DNA of 64,000 bases from an uncultured Aeromonadales bacterium (GCA_902782145.1 CACZLZ010000002.1:103908-167907); one strand, 5' to 3'. Positions 38,810 to 48,118 are shown, counted from the stretch's first letter. Notes: generated from the sequence alone by a model not told the origin. Numbers and translations: made by a program.

Positions 38810-39870
38810 GTCTGGAACAGCTGGCCTGCCGCCGGATCCGGGAGCTGACCCCCTATCAGTCAGCCCGGAGGATCGGAGGAAAAGGCAGGATCTACCTCAA
38901 CGCCAATGAGAGCCCCGAGGGCTTTGACTTCACCCTCAGCGCCTCATCCCTGAACCGCTACCCCGACTGCCAGCCGGAGGAGCTGATCAGCGCCTATGCC
39001 GCCTATGCCGGAGTGCCCCGGGAGCGGATCCTGGCCGGCCGGGGCTCGGACGAGATCATCGGACTGCTGTGCCGGGCCTTCTGCGAGCCCGGCCAGGAGA
39101 AGATCCTGATCTGCCCGCCCACCTACGGCATGTATGCCATTGCCGCCGAGACCAACGGCATCGGTGTGGTGCGGATCCCGCCCCTGGCCGACGGCCAGCC
39201 GGATGCAGATCGGATCCTGCCGGCGGTGGATCAGGAGAAGGTGAAGATCATCTTCCTCTGCTCCCCCAACAACCCCACGGGAACCCTTCTGGACCGGGAG
39301 ATCCTGCAGCGGATCCTCCGGGAAACCGCCGGCAGGGCCCTGGTGGTGGTGGACGAGGCCTACATTGAATTCGCCCCGGACCACACCTCGATCAGCCTCC
39401 TGGATCAGTTCCCCCACCTGGTGGTGACCCGGACCATGTCCAAGGCCTTCGGCCTGGCAGGCCTCAGGTGCGGCTTCGCCCTGGGGGATCCGGAGGTGAT
39501 CAGCGTCCTGCTGAAGGTGATTGATCCCTACCCCGTCTGCACCCCTGTGGCCCAGATCGCCGCCGCCGCCCTGAGCGGCCAGGGGATCGGGATCATGCGG
39601 GACCGGGTGGCACGCCTGAACACGATCCGGGACAAATTTGCCGACGCCTGCCGGACCATCCCCTGTGTCCGGGAAGTGTTTGCCAGCCACGGCAACTACG
39701 TTCTCCTGCGCTTCACTGACGGGGCGCGGATCTTCAGCGCCGCCCGGGAGGCGGGCTACATCCTCCGGGACTTCGGGGACAAGCCCGGACTTGGTGACTG
39801 CGTCAGGATCACCGTGGGCACGGAAGCTGAAATGGCGGAGATCCTTGCCTTCCTCCGGAGGCAGTCATGA
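38806..39870 (+). CDS. hisC: Histidinol-phosphate aminotransferase
   Basis: PLP-dependent class II aminotransferase converting imidazole-acetol phosphate to histidinol phosphate. The 354 residues (E. coli 356) show NANESPEG, LNRYPDCQPEEL, GRGSDEIIGLL, CSPNNPTGTLL, DEAYIEF and the PLP-lysine motif TMSKAFGLAGLRCGF. Start and stop overlap hisD and hisB by 4 bp each. Confidence 0.97.
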   Translation: MSLEQLACRRIRELTPYQSARRIGGKGRIYLNANESPEGFDFTLSASSLNRYPDCQPEELISAYAAYAGVPRERILAGRGSDEIIGLLCRAFCEPGQEKILICPPTYGMYAIAAETNGIGVVRIPPLADGQPDADRILPAVDQEKVKIIFLCSPNNPTGTLLDREILQRILRETAGRALVVVDEAYIEFAPDHTSISLLDQFPHLVVTRTMSKAFGLAGLRCGFALGDPEVISVLLKVIDPYPVCTPVAQIAAAALSGQGIGIMRDRVARLNTIRDKFADACRTIPCVREVFASHGNYVLLRFTDGARIFSAAREAGYILRDFGDKPGLGDCVRITVGTEAEMAEILAFLRRQS

Positions 39871-40979
39871 TCAAGTACCTGTTCATTGACCGGGACGGCA
39901 CCCTGGTGGCGGAGCCTGCGGACGAGCAGGTGGACCGCCTGGAAAAGGTGGAATTCGAGCCGGAGGTGATCCCCGCCCTCAGATCCCTCGCCGACTTCGG
40001 CTACACCCTGGTGATGGTCAGCAACCAGGACGGCCTGGGGACAGCAAGTTTTCCGGAGGAGGATTTCCGGAAGACCCAGGACTTCATACTGAAGGTGCTG
40101 TCCTCCCAGGGTGTCAGGTTTGCGGACATTCTGATCTGCCCCCACTTCCCCCACGAGAACTGCGCCTGCCGGAAGCCCCGTACCGGTCTGCTGACGGACT
40201 ACCTCCGCCGCACCGACTGGGACCGGAGCGCCTCCTTTGTCATCGGCGACCGGGAAACCGACGTGGAGCTGGGACGGAACATGGGGATCGGCGCCATCAG
40301 ATACAGCCGGACGGACATGCCCTGGGACACCCTGGCCCGATCCCTGATCCGGCGGGAGCGCACCGCCCGGGTGGAGCGGAACACCAAGGAGACCCGGATC
40401 ACCTGCCAGGTGAACCTGGACCGTTCCGGGGAAAGCCAGATCAGCACCGGCATCGGCTTTTTCGATCACATGCTGGATCAGATCGCCACCCACGGCGGCT
40501 TCAGCCTACAGCTTGCAGCCCAGGGGGATCTCCATGTGGATGAGCACCACACCGTGGAGGATGTGGGCATAGTCCTGGGAACCGCCCTGAAGCAGGCCCT
40601 GGGAGATCGGCGGGGGATCGCCCGTTTCGCCTTTGCCCTGCCCATGGACGAGACCTGGGCCCGGATCGAGGGCTTTGAGACCTCCCTGCTGGAGCACACT
40701 CCGTCGGCACTGATGGACATTTCCGGCCGGCCCTTCGCCGGTTTCATCTGCGACGCGGAGTTCCTGCGCCAGAAGGTGGGGGAGTTCCCCACGGAGATGG
40801 TGCCCCATTTCTTCCGATCCCTGGCTGACGCCATGGGGATCACCCTGCACATGAGTGTGGCCCCGGGGAACACCCACCACCAGGTGGAAGCGCTGTTCAA
40901 GGGCTTCGGCAGGGCCCTCAGGGGCGCCATCAGGATCGAGGGCACCGAACTGCCGTCTTCCAAGGGGGTACTGCAGTGA
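39867..40979 (+). CDS. hisB: Bifunctional histidinol-phosphatase / imidazoleglycerol-phosphate dehydratase
   Basis: A two-domain enzyme of 370 residues (E. coli 355). The N-terminal HAD phosphatase (about 1-165) has the nucleophile motif FIDRDGT, VSNQDG and a Cys/His zinc loop CPHFPHENCACRKPRTG; it hydrolyses histidinol phosphate. The C-terminal IGP dehydratase (about 180-370) has GIGFFDHMLDQIATHG, DEHHTVEDVGI and NTHHQVEALFK with the manganese-binding His clusters. The fused form is typical of gammaproteobacteria. 4 bp overlaps on both sides. Confidence 0.97.
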   Translation: MIKYLFIDRDGTLVAEPADEQVDRLEKVEFEPEVIPALRSLADFGYTLVMVSNQDGLGTASFPEEDFRKTQDFILKVLSSQGVRFADILICPHFPHENCACRKPRTGLLTDYLRRTDWDRSASFVIGDRETDVELGRNMGIGAIRYSRTDMPWDTLARSLIRRERTARVERNTKETRITCQVNLDRSGESQISTGIGFFDHMLDQIATHGGFSLQLAAQGDLHVDEHHTVEDVGIVLGTALKQALGDRRGIARFAFALPMDETWARIEGFETSLLEHTPSALMDISGRPFAGFICDAEFLRQKVGEFPTEMVPHFFRSLADAMGITLHMSVAPGNTHHQVEALFKGFGRALRGAIRIEGTELPSSKGVLQ

Positions 40980-41596
40980 GCAAACCGAAAATAGCCGTCA
41001 TCGACACCGGATGCGCCAACCTGTCCTCAGTGGTGGTGGCCCTGCGGAAGCTGGACGTGGATCCCGTGGTCACCGCCAGCGCTGATGAGATCAGAGCCGC
41101 CGACCGGCTTATCCTGCCAGGGGTGGGCACCGCCTGCGCCGCTATGGAGAAGATCCGGGAGCGGGAACTGGAGGAGCTGATCGTGAATGCCCGCCAGCCC
41201 CTGCTGGGGATCTGCCTGGGCATGCAGCTTCTGTGTGCCTCCTCCAGCGAGAGTGCCCTGGGGGAGGCGCGGCAGATCCCCTGCCTGAACGTGGTAGAGG
41301 GCACCGTAAGCCATATGGCCCAGGGGGATCTGCGCCTGCCCCACATGGGATGGGATCAGATTGAGATCATGCGGGATCACCCCCTCTTTGCGGGGATCCC
41401 CAGCGGCACTTATTTCTACTTTGTCCATTCCTATGCCATGAACATCAGCCCGGCCACTGCGGCAGCCTGCACCTACGGCTCCCGGTTCACCGCCGTGGCC
41501 GTCCAGGGCAACTTCATGGGCACCCAGTTCCACCCGGAAAAATCCGGGGCGGCGGGAGCAAGGCTACTGAAAAACTTCACGGAGATGCAGCTGTGA
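40976..41596 (+). CDS. hisH: Imidazole glycerol phosphate synthase, glutaminase subunit
   Basis: Class I glutamine amidotransferase subunit that supplies ammonia to HisF. The 206 residues have [22 protein letters not shown], the nucleophile Cys in [11 protein letters not shown] and the His-Glu dyad in [10 protein letters not shown]. The start is GTG overlapping the hisB stop (GTGA); it ends with another GTGA overlap into hisA. Confidence 0.97.
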   Translation: MSKPKIAVIDTGCANLSSVVVALRKLDVDPVVTASADEIRAADRLILPGVGTACAAMEKIRERELEELIVNARQPLLGICLGMQLLCASSSESALGEARQIPCLNVVEGTVSHMAQGDLRLPHMGWDQIEIMRDHPLFAGIPSGTYFYFVHSYAMNISPATAAACTYGSRFTAVAVQGNFMGTQFHPEKSGAAGARLLKNFTEMQL

Positions 41597-42327
41597 TCAT
41601 ACCGGCAATTGATCTCATCGGCGGTAGAGTTGTCCGCCTTCTCAAGGGGGACTACGGCCAGAAAACCGAGTATTCCTGGACGCCCCAGGAAAGATACGAT
41701 CTCTATGTGGCGGAAGGAGCTCGGCAGCTTCACCTGGTGGATCTGGACGGAGCCAAGGATCCCTCCAAAAGACAGCTGAAGGTCATCGGCAGCCTCATCC
41801 GCAACACCCCGGTCCCGGTGCAGGTAGGCGGCGGGATCAGATCCGAGTCTGACGTGGCCGATCTCCTGGCCGCCGGCGCCAGCCGGGTGGTCATCGGATC
41901 CCTGGCGGTCCGGGAGCCGGATCTGGTGGGAGCCTGGATGGCCAAATACGGCCCGGAGCACATTGTGCTGGCCCTGGATGTGAATGTCCGGGACGGGAAA
42001 CGCCTCATCGCCGTGTCCGGGTGGCAGCAGGACAGCGGCGTCACCATTGAGGAGATCATCCGCCGCTACCAGGATCGGGGACTCAGGCATGTGCTGTGCA
42101 CCGACATCAGCCGGGACGGCACCCTCAGAGGATCCAATGTGGATCTCTACCGGGATCTGTCCCGGGAATATCCGGACATCGCCTTCCAGGCCTCCGGGGG
42201 GATCGGATCCCTGGCGGATGTGGAGGCTCTGAAGGGCACGGGAGTCAGCGGCGTGATCCTGGGGAGATCGCTGCTGGAGGGCAAACTGACGGTTAAGGAA
42301 GCGGTGGCATGCTGGCAAAAAGAATAA
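41593..42327 (+). CDS. hisA: ProFAR isomerase (phosphoribosylformimino-AICAR-P isomerase)
   Basis: TIM-barrel isomerase opening the ribose of ProFAR. The 244 residues (E. coli 245) begin [20 protein letters not shown] with the catalytic Asp, followed by [43 protein letters not shown] with the second Asp, and [11 protein letters not shown]. It starts at GTG inside the hisH stop. It overlaps hisF by 19 bp. Confidence 0.97.
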   Translation: MIIPAIDLIGGRVVRLLKGDYGQKTEYSWTPQERYDLYVAEGARQLHLVDLDGAKDPSKRQLKVIGSLIRNTPVPVQVGGGIRSESDVADLLAAGASRVVIGSLAVREPDLVGAWMAKYGPEHIVLALDVNVRDGKRLIAVSGWQQDSGVTIEEIIRRYQDRGLRHVLCTDISRDGTLRGSNVDLYRDLSREYPDIAFQASGGIGSLADVEALKGTGVSGVILGRSLLEGKLTVKEAVACWQKE

Positions 42328-43082
42328 TACCCTGCCTGGATGTGCGGGACGGCGTGGTGGTCAAGGGCGTCCAGTTCCGCAACCATGAGATCATGGGCAG
42401 CATTGTGGATCTGGCGGCCCGCTACTCCGCCGAAGGTGCTGACGAGCTGGTGTTTTACGATATCACCGCCTCCTCAGACGAGCGGGTGGTTGACAAAAGC
42501 TGGGTCCGGAAGGTGGCCGAGGTCATCGATATCCCCTTCTGCGTGGCCGGAGGGATCCGCAGCGTGGAGGACGCCCGGCGGATCCTTGAGTACGGTGCCG
42601 ACAAGGTTTCGGTGAACTCCCCTGCCCTGGCCGATCCGGATCTGATCTCCCGTCTGGCAGATCGCTTCGGGGTCCAGTGCGTGGTGGTGGGCATTGACTC
42701 CTACTATGATCAGGAGTCCGGCCGCTACTGCGTCAAACAGTACACCGGAGTGGAGAGCAGGACCCGGGTCACCCGCTGGAGCACCCCCGACTGGGTGGAG
42801 GAAGTCCAGAAAAGAGGCGCCGGGGAGATCGTGCTGAACATGATGAACCAGGACGGTATGCGGAAGGGCTATGATCTGGAGCAGCTCAGGCTCATCCGCA
42901 GCCTGGCCCGGGTGCCCCTGATCGCCTCCGGCGGTGCCGGGGCCCCGGAGCATTTCCTGGAGGCGTTCCGGGACGCTGATGTGGACGGAGCCCTGGCAGC
43001 ATCCGTGTTCCACAAGGGGATCATTGCCATCCCGGATCTTAAGAACTATTTGCGCAACGAGGGAGTTCCCATCCGTGATTAA
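42309..43082 (+). CDS. hisF: Imidazole glycerol phosphate synthase, cyclase subunit
   Basis: TIM-barrel cyclase that, with HisH ammonia, makes IGP and AICAR. The 257 residues have [20 protein letters not shown] (catalytic Asp), [40 protein letters not shown] (second Asp) and [12 protein letters not shown]. The ATG lies inside the 3' end of hisA. Confidence 0.97.
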   Translation: MLAKRIIPCLDVRDGVVVKGVQFRNHEIMGSIVDLAARYSAEGADELVFYDITASSDERVVDKSWVRKVAEVIDIPFCVAGGIRSVEDARRILEYGADKVSVNSPALADPDLISRLADRFGVQCVVVGIDSYYDQESGRYCVKQYTGVESRTRVTRWSTPDWVEEVQKRGAGEIVLNMMNQDGMRKGYDLEQLRLIRSLARVPLIASGGAGAPEHFLEAFRDADVDGALAASVFHKGIIAIPDLKNYLRNEGVPIRD

Positions 43083-43746
43083 TCAATTTGAACTGGATCC
43101 TGATCTGCTGGACTGGGAAAAAGTAGACGGCATGATGCCGGTGATCGTGCAGAACTGCCGCTCCGGCAAGGTGCTGATGTTCGCCTACATGACCCGGGAA
43201 GCCCTGGACAAAACCATCGCCACCGGACTGGCCACCTTCTACAGCAGGACCAAGCAACGTCTGTGGACCAAAGGTGAGGAGTCAGGGCATGTGCTCCATG
43301 TTAAGGCCCTGACCACCGACTGTGACAACGACACCTTGCTGCTGTCTGCCGATCCCGAGGGTCCCACCTGCCACAACGGCACGGAAAGCTGCTTTGACAC
43401 CCAGCCGGAGCTGGCACTGGGCTTTCTGGCAGAACTGGAGGCCCTGGTGGAGTCACGGAAGAGTGCTGATCCGGAGCAGAGTTACACCGCCAAGCTCTTC
43501 CACAACGGTGTGCCCCGGATAGCCAAGAAGGTGGGCGAGGAGGCAGTGGAGACCGTCCTGGCGGCGGTTTCCGCCGACACCGAGGAGTTCATCGGCGAGG
43601 CGGCGGATCTCCTGTTCCACCTGACCGTGCTCCTGAGCGCCAAGAAGCTGAAATATGCTGACGTGATGAAGTGCCTGGCAGCCCGGCATGCCAACTTCGG
43701 CCAGTACAAGACCGATCATGCCGCCAAAAAGGCCCGTACCTGCTGA
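43075..43746 (+). CDS. hisI: Bifunctional PR-AMP cyclohydrolase / PR-ATP pyrophosphatase
   Basis: HisIE, 223 residues (E. coli 203). The N-terminal cyclohydrolase domain has [23 protein letters not shown] in parts, [18 protein letters not shown] and the zinc/Mg segment [11 protein letters not shown]. The C-terminal pyrophosphatase (about 125-205) has [20 protein letters not shown] and [13 protein letters not shown]. The start is GTG at 43075, overlapping the hisF stop, with GGGAG about ten bases upstream. It completes the pathway set; every his enzyme is present in the operon. Confidence 0.95.
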   Translation: MINQFELDPDLLDWEKVDGMMPVIVQNCRSGKVLMFAYMTREALDKTIATGLATFYSRTKQRLWTKGEESGHVLHVKALTTDCDNDTLLLSADPEGPTCHNGTESCFDTQPELALGFLAELEALVESRKSADPEQSYTAKLFHNGVPRIAKKVGEEAVETVLAAVSADTEEFIGEAADLLFHLTVLLSAKKLKYADVMKCLAARHANFGQYKTDHAAKKARTC

Positions 43747-43747
43747 C

Positions 43748-44185
43748 ATGGGAACCTCTGCTGGAAACCGGATGCTGGCTCTGATCCTGGGGGCACTGCT
43801 CCTGGGATCAGGCGCAGATCCTGCCCTGGCCGGGATCCCTGAGGGCTATGAGGAGGCGGACTCCGGCCGACCTGACACCCGGGTGTTTGTGAACCCGGCC
43901 ACCGGAGCCACCTTCGCCGCCACCGTCACCGGCAGCGGTGATGAGGAGATCCCGGCCCTGGAGCTGGCCAGGAGCACCGCCGGGGAAACCTGCCCGGAAG
44001 CCACGGTGTCCGGGGACAGCACTACGGCGGAAATCACCGGCTGCGCCATTGGGGATCAGCAGATGAGCCTGCTGATCATCTCCCAGGGCGGCCGCTCCCT
44101 GGTGCTCATGTCCAATGACCATGTGACCGAGGAGGAAGCCCAGGAGTTCATATCCGGGATGATGAAGCCGGCAAGCAAGGAGTGA
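43748..44185 (+). CDS. Small exported protein at the end of the his operon
   Basis: A 145-residue protein whose ATG lies one base after the hisI stop, so translation is probably coupled. A signal peptide is clear (about 1-28: LALILGALLLGSGADPALA). The mature part is acidic and Thr/Ser-rich with two Cys (GETCPEATVSG and ITGCAIGDQQ), probably a disulfide, and ends with a short helix. I recognise no family and no link to histidine synthesis; it may simply ride the operon. An internal Met at 43772 is an alternative start. Confidence 0.65.
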   Translation: MGTSAGNRMLALILGALLLGSGADPALAGIPEGYEEADSGRPDTRVFVNPATGATFAATVTGSGDEEIPALELARSTAGETCPEATVSGDSTTAEITGCAIGDQQMSLLIISQGGRSLVLMSNDHVTEEEAQEFISGMMKPASKE

Positions 44186-44356
44186 TCCGGCGATCTGGAA
44201 TGGCGGCACCGGATCCCTGCCCTCCATAACACCTGCAAAAAAGACGGCCGGCAGTTCCTTCAGAGACAGGTTCCCAACCAGTTTCAAACCGGAAACGGAA
44301 ACGTACAACGGGACACCGGCACATCAGATCAGAGCCACCATGGTAGCACGGCCGTG

Positions 44357-44392
44357 AAGGTTCCCGGCCTGCGGAAGTCCTTTCAGAACCTT
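44357..44392. terminator. Hairpin between convergent genes
   Basis: AAGGTTC (44357-44363) pairs with GAACCTT (44386-44392) across a 22 nt loop. It lies between the rightward his transcript and a leftward gene, adjoining a palindrome CACGGCCGTG (44347-44356). T tracts are weak, so a bidirectional terminator is only a suggestion. Confidence 0.4.
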
Positions 44393-44394
44393 TC

Positions 44395-44745
44395 CTAATC
44401 CTGACCGAGAAGTTCTGTGTAATCATCCATGATGACCTCAGAGAAAGGCCGATCCCCGATCACACGGCTTTCAAGCAGATCATGCATATCTGCATATTCC
44501 CCTAAGAGTTCATATTTATAAATAGCCGGCTCTATGGGCTCGATCCTCTTGTAAAGGCCGAACAGCGCCTTCCGGCCATCGGGCAGTATTGTATTGGTCT
44601 TGCTATACATAGTACCCGTATGTAGTCTGTACTCCGTTCCACGGTAGGAAAAATCAAGCCCCAGCCAGTGCTGATCAGAAGGTCCCCACACACCCACATA
44701 CTCAGAGGTGAATTCTTCGAGTGACTTGTATTCATTAATTCTCAT
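44395..44745 (-). CDS. Small protein of unknown function
   Basis: A 116-residue soluble protein, clearly less GC-rich than its neighbours. Features are a WGPSDQHWLGLDFSYRG block, TEYRLHTGTMY, FGLYKR and a C-terminal YADMHDLLESR, FSEVIMDDYTELLGQD. I recall similar small orphan proteins in gut bacteria but cannot name a domain. GGGAGGG stands about eight bases before the ATG at 44745, which decides the start over an earlier frame opening. A weak promoter, TTGGTG-17-TAAGAT, can be seen upstream on the minus strand. The base composition and isolation suggest acquisition. Confidence 0.7.
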   Translation of the reverse strand: MRINEYKSLEEFTSEYVGVWGPSDQHWLGLDFSYRGTEYRLHTGTMYSKTNTILPDGRKALFGLYKRIEPIEPAIYKYELLGEYADMHDLLESRVIGDRPFSEVIMDDYTELLGQD

Positions 44746-44928
44746 TTTTCGTCCCTCCCTTTTTGCCGATCCAATAAGCCTCTCTTCTGCGCCATATCTT
44801 ATCACTATGTTATAGCATCACCAAAAACGGTACCTTCCCAGGATCATTCGGATCACATACAGGAACAATGAGCAGAAGCAGGGCAGAAACTGACAGATCA
44901 GTGAAGTACGCAGAAAGACACTGCCGCT

Positions 44929-45546
44929 GTGCAGCGTCACCGCCTGAGCCGATCCGCATGTCACCCACAGAGATCTCCCTTTGCCCTCATATTCGGAGAC
45001 AAGCTCCGGACAATTCCCGGGGTGCTGTCTGCCTGCATAAACCAGACCACCGGCTCAGTCCTGGTCACCTTTGACGAGAGACAGGTCAGCGTCAGCGGGA
45101 TCTTCCGGCAGATCAACCAGGATCTGGCCGCTGCCAACAGGAAGCCACCGCTGTTGCTGGCTGACAGCACCAGTGGCTCCTCCGTGCCGTCAGTGTCCTC
45201 CGCCCCCCGGCAGGGACGCGGACAGTCCGGTCAGGGTGCGGGCAGCGCCTCATGGGGGAGTGCCGGTACCGGCCTAGGAAAGAGCGGCTTTCAGGCCAGC
45301 AGTCTCCGGGAGACCTTCTTCGAACGGTTTTCCCAGATCAGCGGTTGTATCAGCCGCCGCACCGGGGGCTATTTTGATCTGCCATCGCTCCTGGGCATGA
45401 TCCTGATGGCCCGGGGCGCCTACAAAATGGTGAAGCTAGGCCAGATGCCCAGCGGTCCCCAGCTGGTCTGGTGGGGACTGAATTTCTTCAGACTCAGGGG
45501 GAAAAATGGCGCAGTTTTACCATACAGTCCTGCAAATTCCAGGTAA
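44929..45546 (+). CDS. HMA-domain-like protein of a metal ATPase operon
   Basis: A protein of about 205 residues. The region LIFGDKLRTIPGVLSACINQTTGSVLVTFD looks like the second half of a heavy-metal-associated-type fold that lacks the CxxC metal site, as in the partner proteins of some P1B ATPases. A Ser/Gly-rich linker (about 75-115) and a hydrophobic segment near residues 150-165 (SLLGMILMARGAYKM) follow. The start is uncertain: the frame opens with GTG at 44929 without a good ribosome-binding site and the first 18 residues look non-homologous, so a start nearer 44980 or a small frame error is possible. It overlaps the ATPase gene by 41 bp. Confidence 0.6.
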   Translation: MQRHRLSRSACHPQRSPFALIFGDKLRTIPGVLSACINQTTGSVLVTFDERQVSVSGIFRQINQDLAAANRKPPLLLADSTSGSSVPSVSSAPRQGRGQSGQGAGSASWGSAGTGLGKSGFQASSLRETFFERFSQISGCISRRTGGYFDLPSLLGMILMARGAYKMVKLGQMPSGPQLVWWGLNFFRLRGKNGAVLPYSPANSR

Positions 45547-47641
45547 CATCGAGAAGAGCCAGTACGCCCGCATCGAGGCCCGGGCCAGGGGGATCCCCGG
45601 CATTGAGAGTGCCCTGATCAATGAAGACGGCTCCTTCAGCATTTATTCCCGTAGCCCGGATCCCAGGCATGCCCTGGCAGGCCTCCTGGCCCGCTGCTCC
45701 GGTGTCAGGACCCCGGTGAAGGAGACGGCGCTCAGACCCAGCCCCGAGTCCGAGGCCAGGGCCTGCAAGATCAACGCCCTCATCTCCCTGGGAGGCTTCG
45801 GGATCCTTGAACTGATCCGGAGAACACTCCCTGCCATGTTTGATCGGCTGTCGCCGGTCCGGAGCGCGTTTGTGATCTTCATTGCCCGGGAGATCATCCG
45901 CAACGGTGCGGAGGGTCTGATCCGGAAGCACTCCCCCAACGCCGACACCCTGACCGCCACAGCGGTCATCGCCTCCCTGCTGGCAGGGAAGCCCGAGTCC
46001 AGCCTCTCCCTGCTGGTGCTCTCCAATTTTGCCGAAATGCTCTCTCTTTCCGCGGCCGAAAAGGCCCGGAAGCACATCTCCCACCTGCTGAGCCTTAAGG
46101 AAAAGTTCATCTGGAAACTGGAAGACGGCAAGGTCACCAAGGTCCACATCAACGACGTCAGGGTCAGAGATCAGGTGGTGGTGTACCTGGGTGAGAAGAT
46201 CAGCGTGGACGGTGTGGTGGTGGACGGCACCGCCTCGGTGGATCAGTCATCCCTCACCGGGGAGTATGTGCCCGCCTACAAGAAGCCCGGGGACATGGTC
46301 TTTGCCGGCACCGTGGTGCAGAGCGGCCAGCTGACCATTGAGGCCCACAAGGTCGGTGACGACACCAACCTGTCCCGGATCGTGCATATGGTGGAGAATG
46401 CCCAGAACCGCCGGGCACCGGTCCAGAACTTCGCCGACCGCATGGCCAATATGCTGGTGCCCATCTCCTTTGTGTCCGCAGGTCTCGTGTATGTGGCCAC
46501 CCGGGATATCCAACGGGTGCTCAACATGTTCTTCATCGACTATTCCTGCGGCCTCAAGCTGTCCACTGCCACGGCCATATCTGCGGCCATCAGCAAGTCA
46601 GCCCAGATCGGAGTCCTGGTGAAAGGCGGCAACTTCATTGAAAACCTCTCCGATGTGGACACGGTGGTGCTGGACAAGACCGGCACCATCACCGACGGCC
46701 ACCCGGTGGTCACCGGCATTGTCACCGCCCCGGACACCAATGAGGAGGATCTGGTGCGCCTCTCCGCTGCCGCCGAGCGCAACTCCTCCCATCCCCTGGC
46801 CGAGTCAATTCTGACCTATGCCGAGAAGCGGAGCATCTCTGTGCCGGAAAACACCAAAGCGGAAGTGGTGGTGGGCCGGGGGATCCGGGCCCAAGTGCCT
46901 GCAGAGAGCGGCAGTGAGGACGAAGTTCTGGTGGGCAGCCGGATCTTCATGGAGGAGAACTCTGTGGAGGGTCTGCAGGATCTGGTGATCCCCGATGGGG
47001 CCTGGAATGTGTTCTATGTTTCCCGGAACTCCCGTGCCATGGGCGCGGTGCTGATCGCCGATCCCATCCGCAAGGATCTCAAGCGGGCCATCAACCGCCT
47101 CCGCCGGGAAGGGATCGACGAGATCCTGATGCTCACCGGAGATTCCATGCAGAATGCCGAGGCCGTTACCCGGCAGCTGGATCTGGACGGCTTCCAGTCC
47201 AACATGCTGCCCCAGGACAAGGCCGACTTCATAGCCCGGAAGCAGATCAGCTCCCGGGTGCTCATGGTGGGGGACGGGATCAATGACGCCCCGGCCCTGG
47301 CCTATGCGGATATCGGTGTGGCCATGGGCGGCAAATCCACTGACATCGCCCTGGAGTCGGCGGATATCACCATCACCTCCGACGAGCCACTCAAGTTGCC
47401 GGACGTGCTGCGTCTCAGCCGGAGGACCATGGATCTGGTGCGCCAGAACTTCGCCATCACCATTGCAGTGAATTCCATAGCATTGCTGCTGGGGGCCCTG
47501 GGAAAGATCAATCCCCTGCTGGCGGCCACCATCCACACGTCCACCGTGGCGGTGGTTCTGAACAGCTCAAGGATCCTCCTTGAGAAGACCAACGCTGAGA
47601 AAAGCCATCAGCAGAACACTGTGCCCGCAGCCGGACACTGA
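45506..47641 (+). CDS. P1B-type heavy-metal-translocating ATPase
   Basis: A 711-residue P-type ATPase. An N-terminal HMA-like region without CxxC (about 5-70) precedes the membrane helices. The actuator motif SSLTGEYVPAYK, phosphorylation site VVLDKTGTITDGHP (Asp390), HPLAESIL, LTGDSMQNAEAV and GDGINDAPAL are all present. The metal-site helix has DYSCGLKLST (Cys348) in place of the CPC or SPC of Cu, Zn and Co pumps, so the ion cannot be deduced from the usual rule; Mn or Fe export is a possibility because divergent motifs occur there. It has an HMA-like protein gene upstream and a small anchored protein gene downstream, a neighbourhood shared by other atypical P1B pumps. Confidence 0.88.
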   Translation: MAQFYHTVLQIPGNIEKSQYARIEARARGIPGIESALINEDGSFSIYSRSPDPRHALAGLLARCSGVRTPVKETALRPSPESEARACKINALISLGGFGILELIRRTLPAMFDRLSPVRSAFVIFIAREIIRNGAEGLIRKHSPNADTLTATAVIASLLAGKPESSLSLLVLSNFAEMLSLSAAEKARKHISHLLSLKEKFIWKLEDGKVTKVHINDVRVRDQVVVYLGEKISVDGVVVDGTASVDQSSLTGEYVPAYKKPGDMVFAGTVVQSGQLTIEAHKVGDDTNLSRIVHMVENAQNRRAPVQNFADRMANMLVPISFVSAGLVYVATRDIQRVLNMFFIDYSCGLKLSTATAISAAISKSAQIGVLVKGGNFIENLSDVDTVVLDKTGTITDGHPVVTGIVTAPDTNEEDLVRLSAAAERNSSHPLAESILTYAEKRSISVPENTKAEVVVGRGIRAQVPAESGSEDEVLVGSRIFMEENSVEGLQDLVIPDGAWNVFYVSRNSRAMGAVLIADPIRKDLKRAINRLRREGIDEILMLTGDSMQNAEAVTRQLDLDGFQSNMLPQDKADFIARKQISSRVLMVGDGINDAPALAYADIGVAMGGKSTDIALESADITITSDEPLKLPDVLRLSRRTMDLVRQNFAITIAVNSIALLLGALGKINPLLAATIHTSTVAVVLNSSRILLEKTNAEKSHQQNTVPAAGH

Positions 47642-47668
47642 TCCCCTGTCAGTGCCGGAGGGCGTTTC

Positions 47669-47706
47669 TTTTACTTTTGCACATACGTTTTATTTTTGCA
47701 CATACG
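47669..47706 (+). repeat. 19 bp tandem duplication before the small membrane protein
   Basis: TTTTGCACATACG occurs at 47675-47687 and 47694-47706, as part of a 19 bp unit present twice. The second copy ends at the GGAGG ribosome-binding site of the next gene. It could be two operator copies or a slippage product. Confidence 0.85.
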
Positions 47707-47715
47707 GAGGCAATC

Positions 47716-48003
47716 ATGAATCTGGACAAGGACTTTTTCTGGGGGATCGGCCTGGGACTGGTGGCTGGCGCTCTGGGCTATAAGCTGTACAACGACAACA
47801 AGCAGACCATCATCGCATCCCTGGAGAACTTCAAAAACAAGATGAGCACCGCCGTCCCGGGGGACTACGCCCTGGCTGCCGCCGGCGAGCAGGCCGGGAA
47901 CATTGATCTGGCCGAGCTGGAAAGACAGAAGGAGCATCTGGAGGATCTCATCGCCGAGCAGCAGAGCAAGATGGCCCAGGCCAGCGAGGCTACCCAGAGC
48001 TGA
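47716..48003 (+). CDS. Small membrane-anchored protein with a helical tail (YtxH-like)
   Basis: A 95-residue protein: one N-terminal hydrophobic segment with small residues (FFWGIGLGLVAGALGYKLY), then an amphipathic helical tail rich in Glu, Gln, Lys and Ala (ELERQKEHLEDLIAEQQSK), probably a coiled coil. This is the YtxH-type layout. GGAGG lies five bases before the ATG at 47716; the frame upstream runs through the 19 bp repeats. It probably belongs to the metal ATPase operon. Confidence 0.75.
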   Translation: MNLDKDFFWGIGLGLVAGALGYKLYNDNKQTIIASLENFKNKMSTAVPGDYALAAAGEQAGNIDLAELERQKEHLEDLIAEQQSKMAQASEATQS

Positions 48004-48091
48004 GAGAACTGAATCTGGGATCATCTTTAAGATCCCAGAACAGCAAAGCCGGATCCCGGAGCGGAGACCGCCCCAGGATCCGGCCTCACCA

Positions 48092-48118
48092 GGGACCCCT
48101 GACACGGGTCCCCTTGTT
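48092..48118 (+). terminator. Terminator candidate after the metal ATPase operon
   Basis: GGGACCC (48092-48098) and GGGTCCC (48106-48112) form a 7 bp stem with a 7 nt loop, followed by TTGTTTG. A second perfect hairpin without T tract, CTGGGATC/GATCCCAG (48015-48038), lies just after the preceding stop. Confidence 0.6.
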
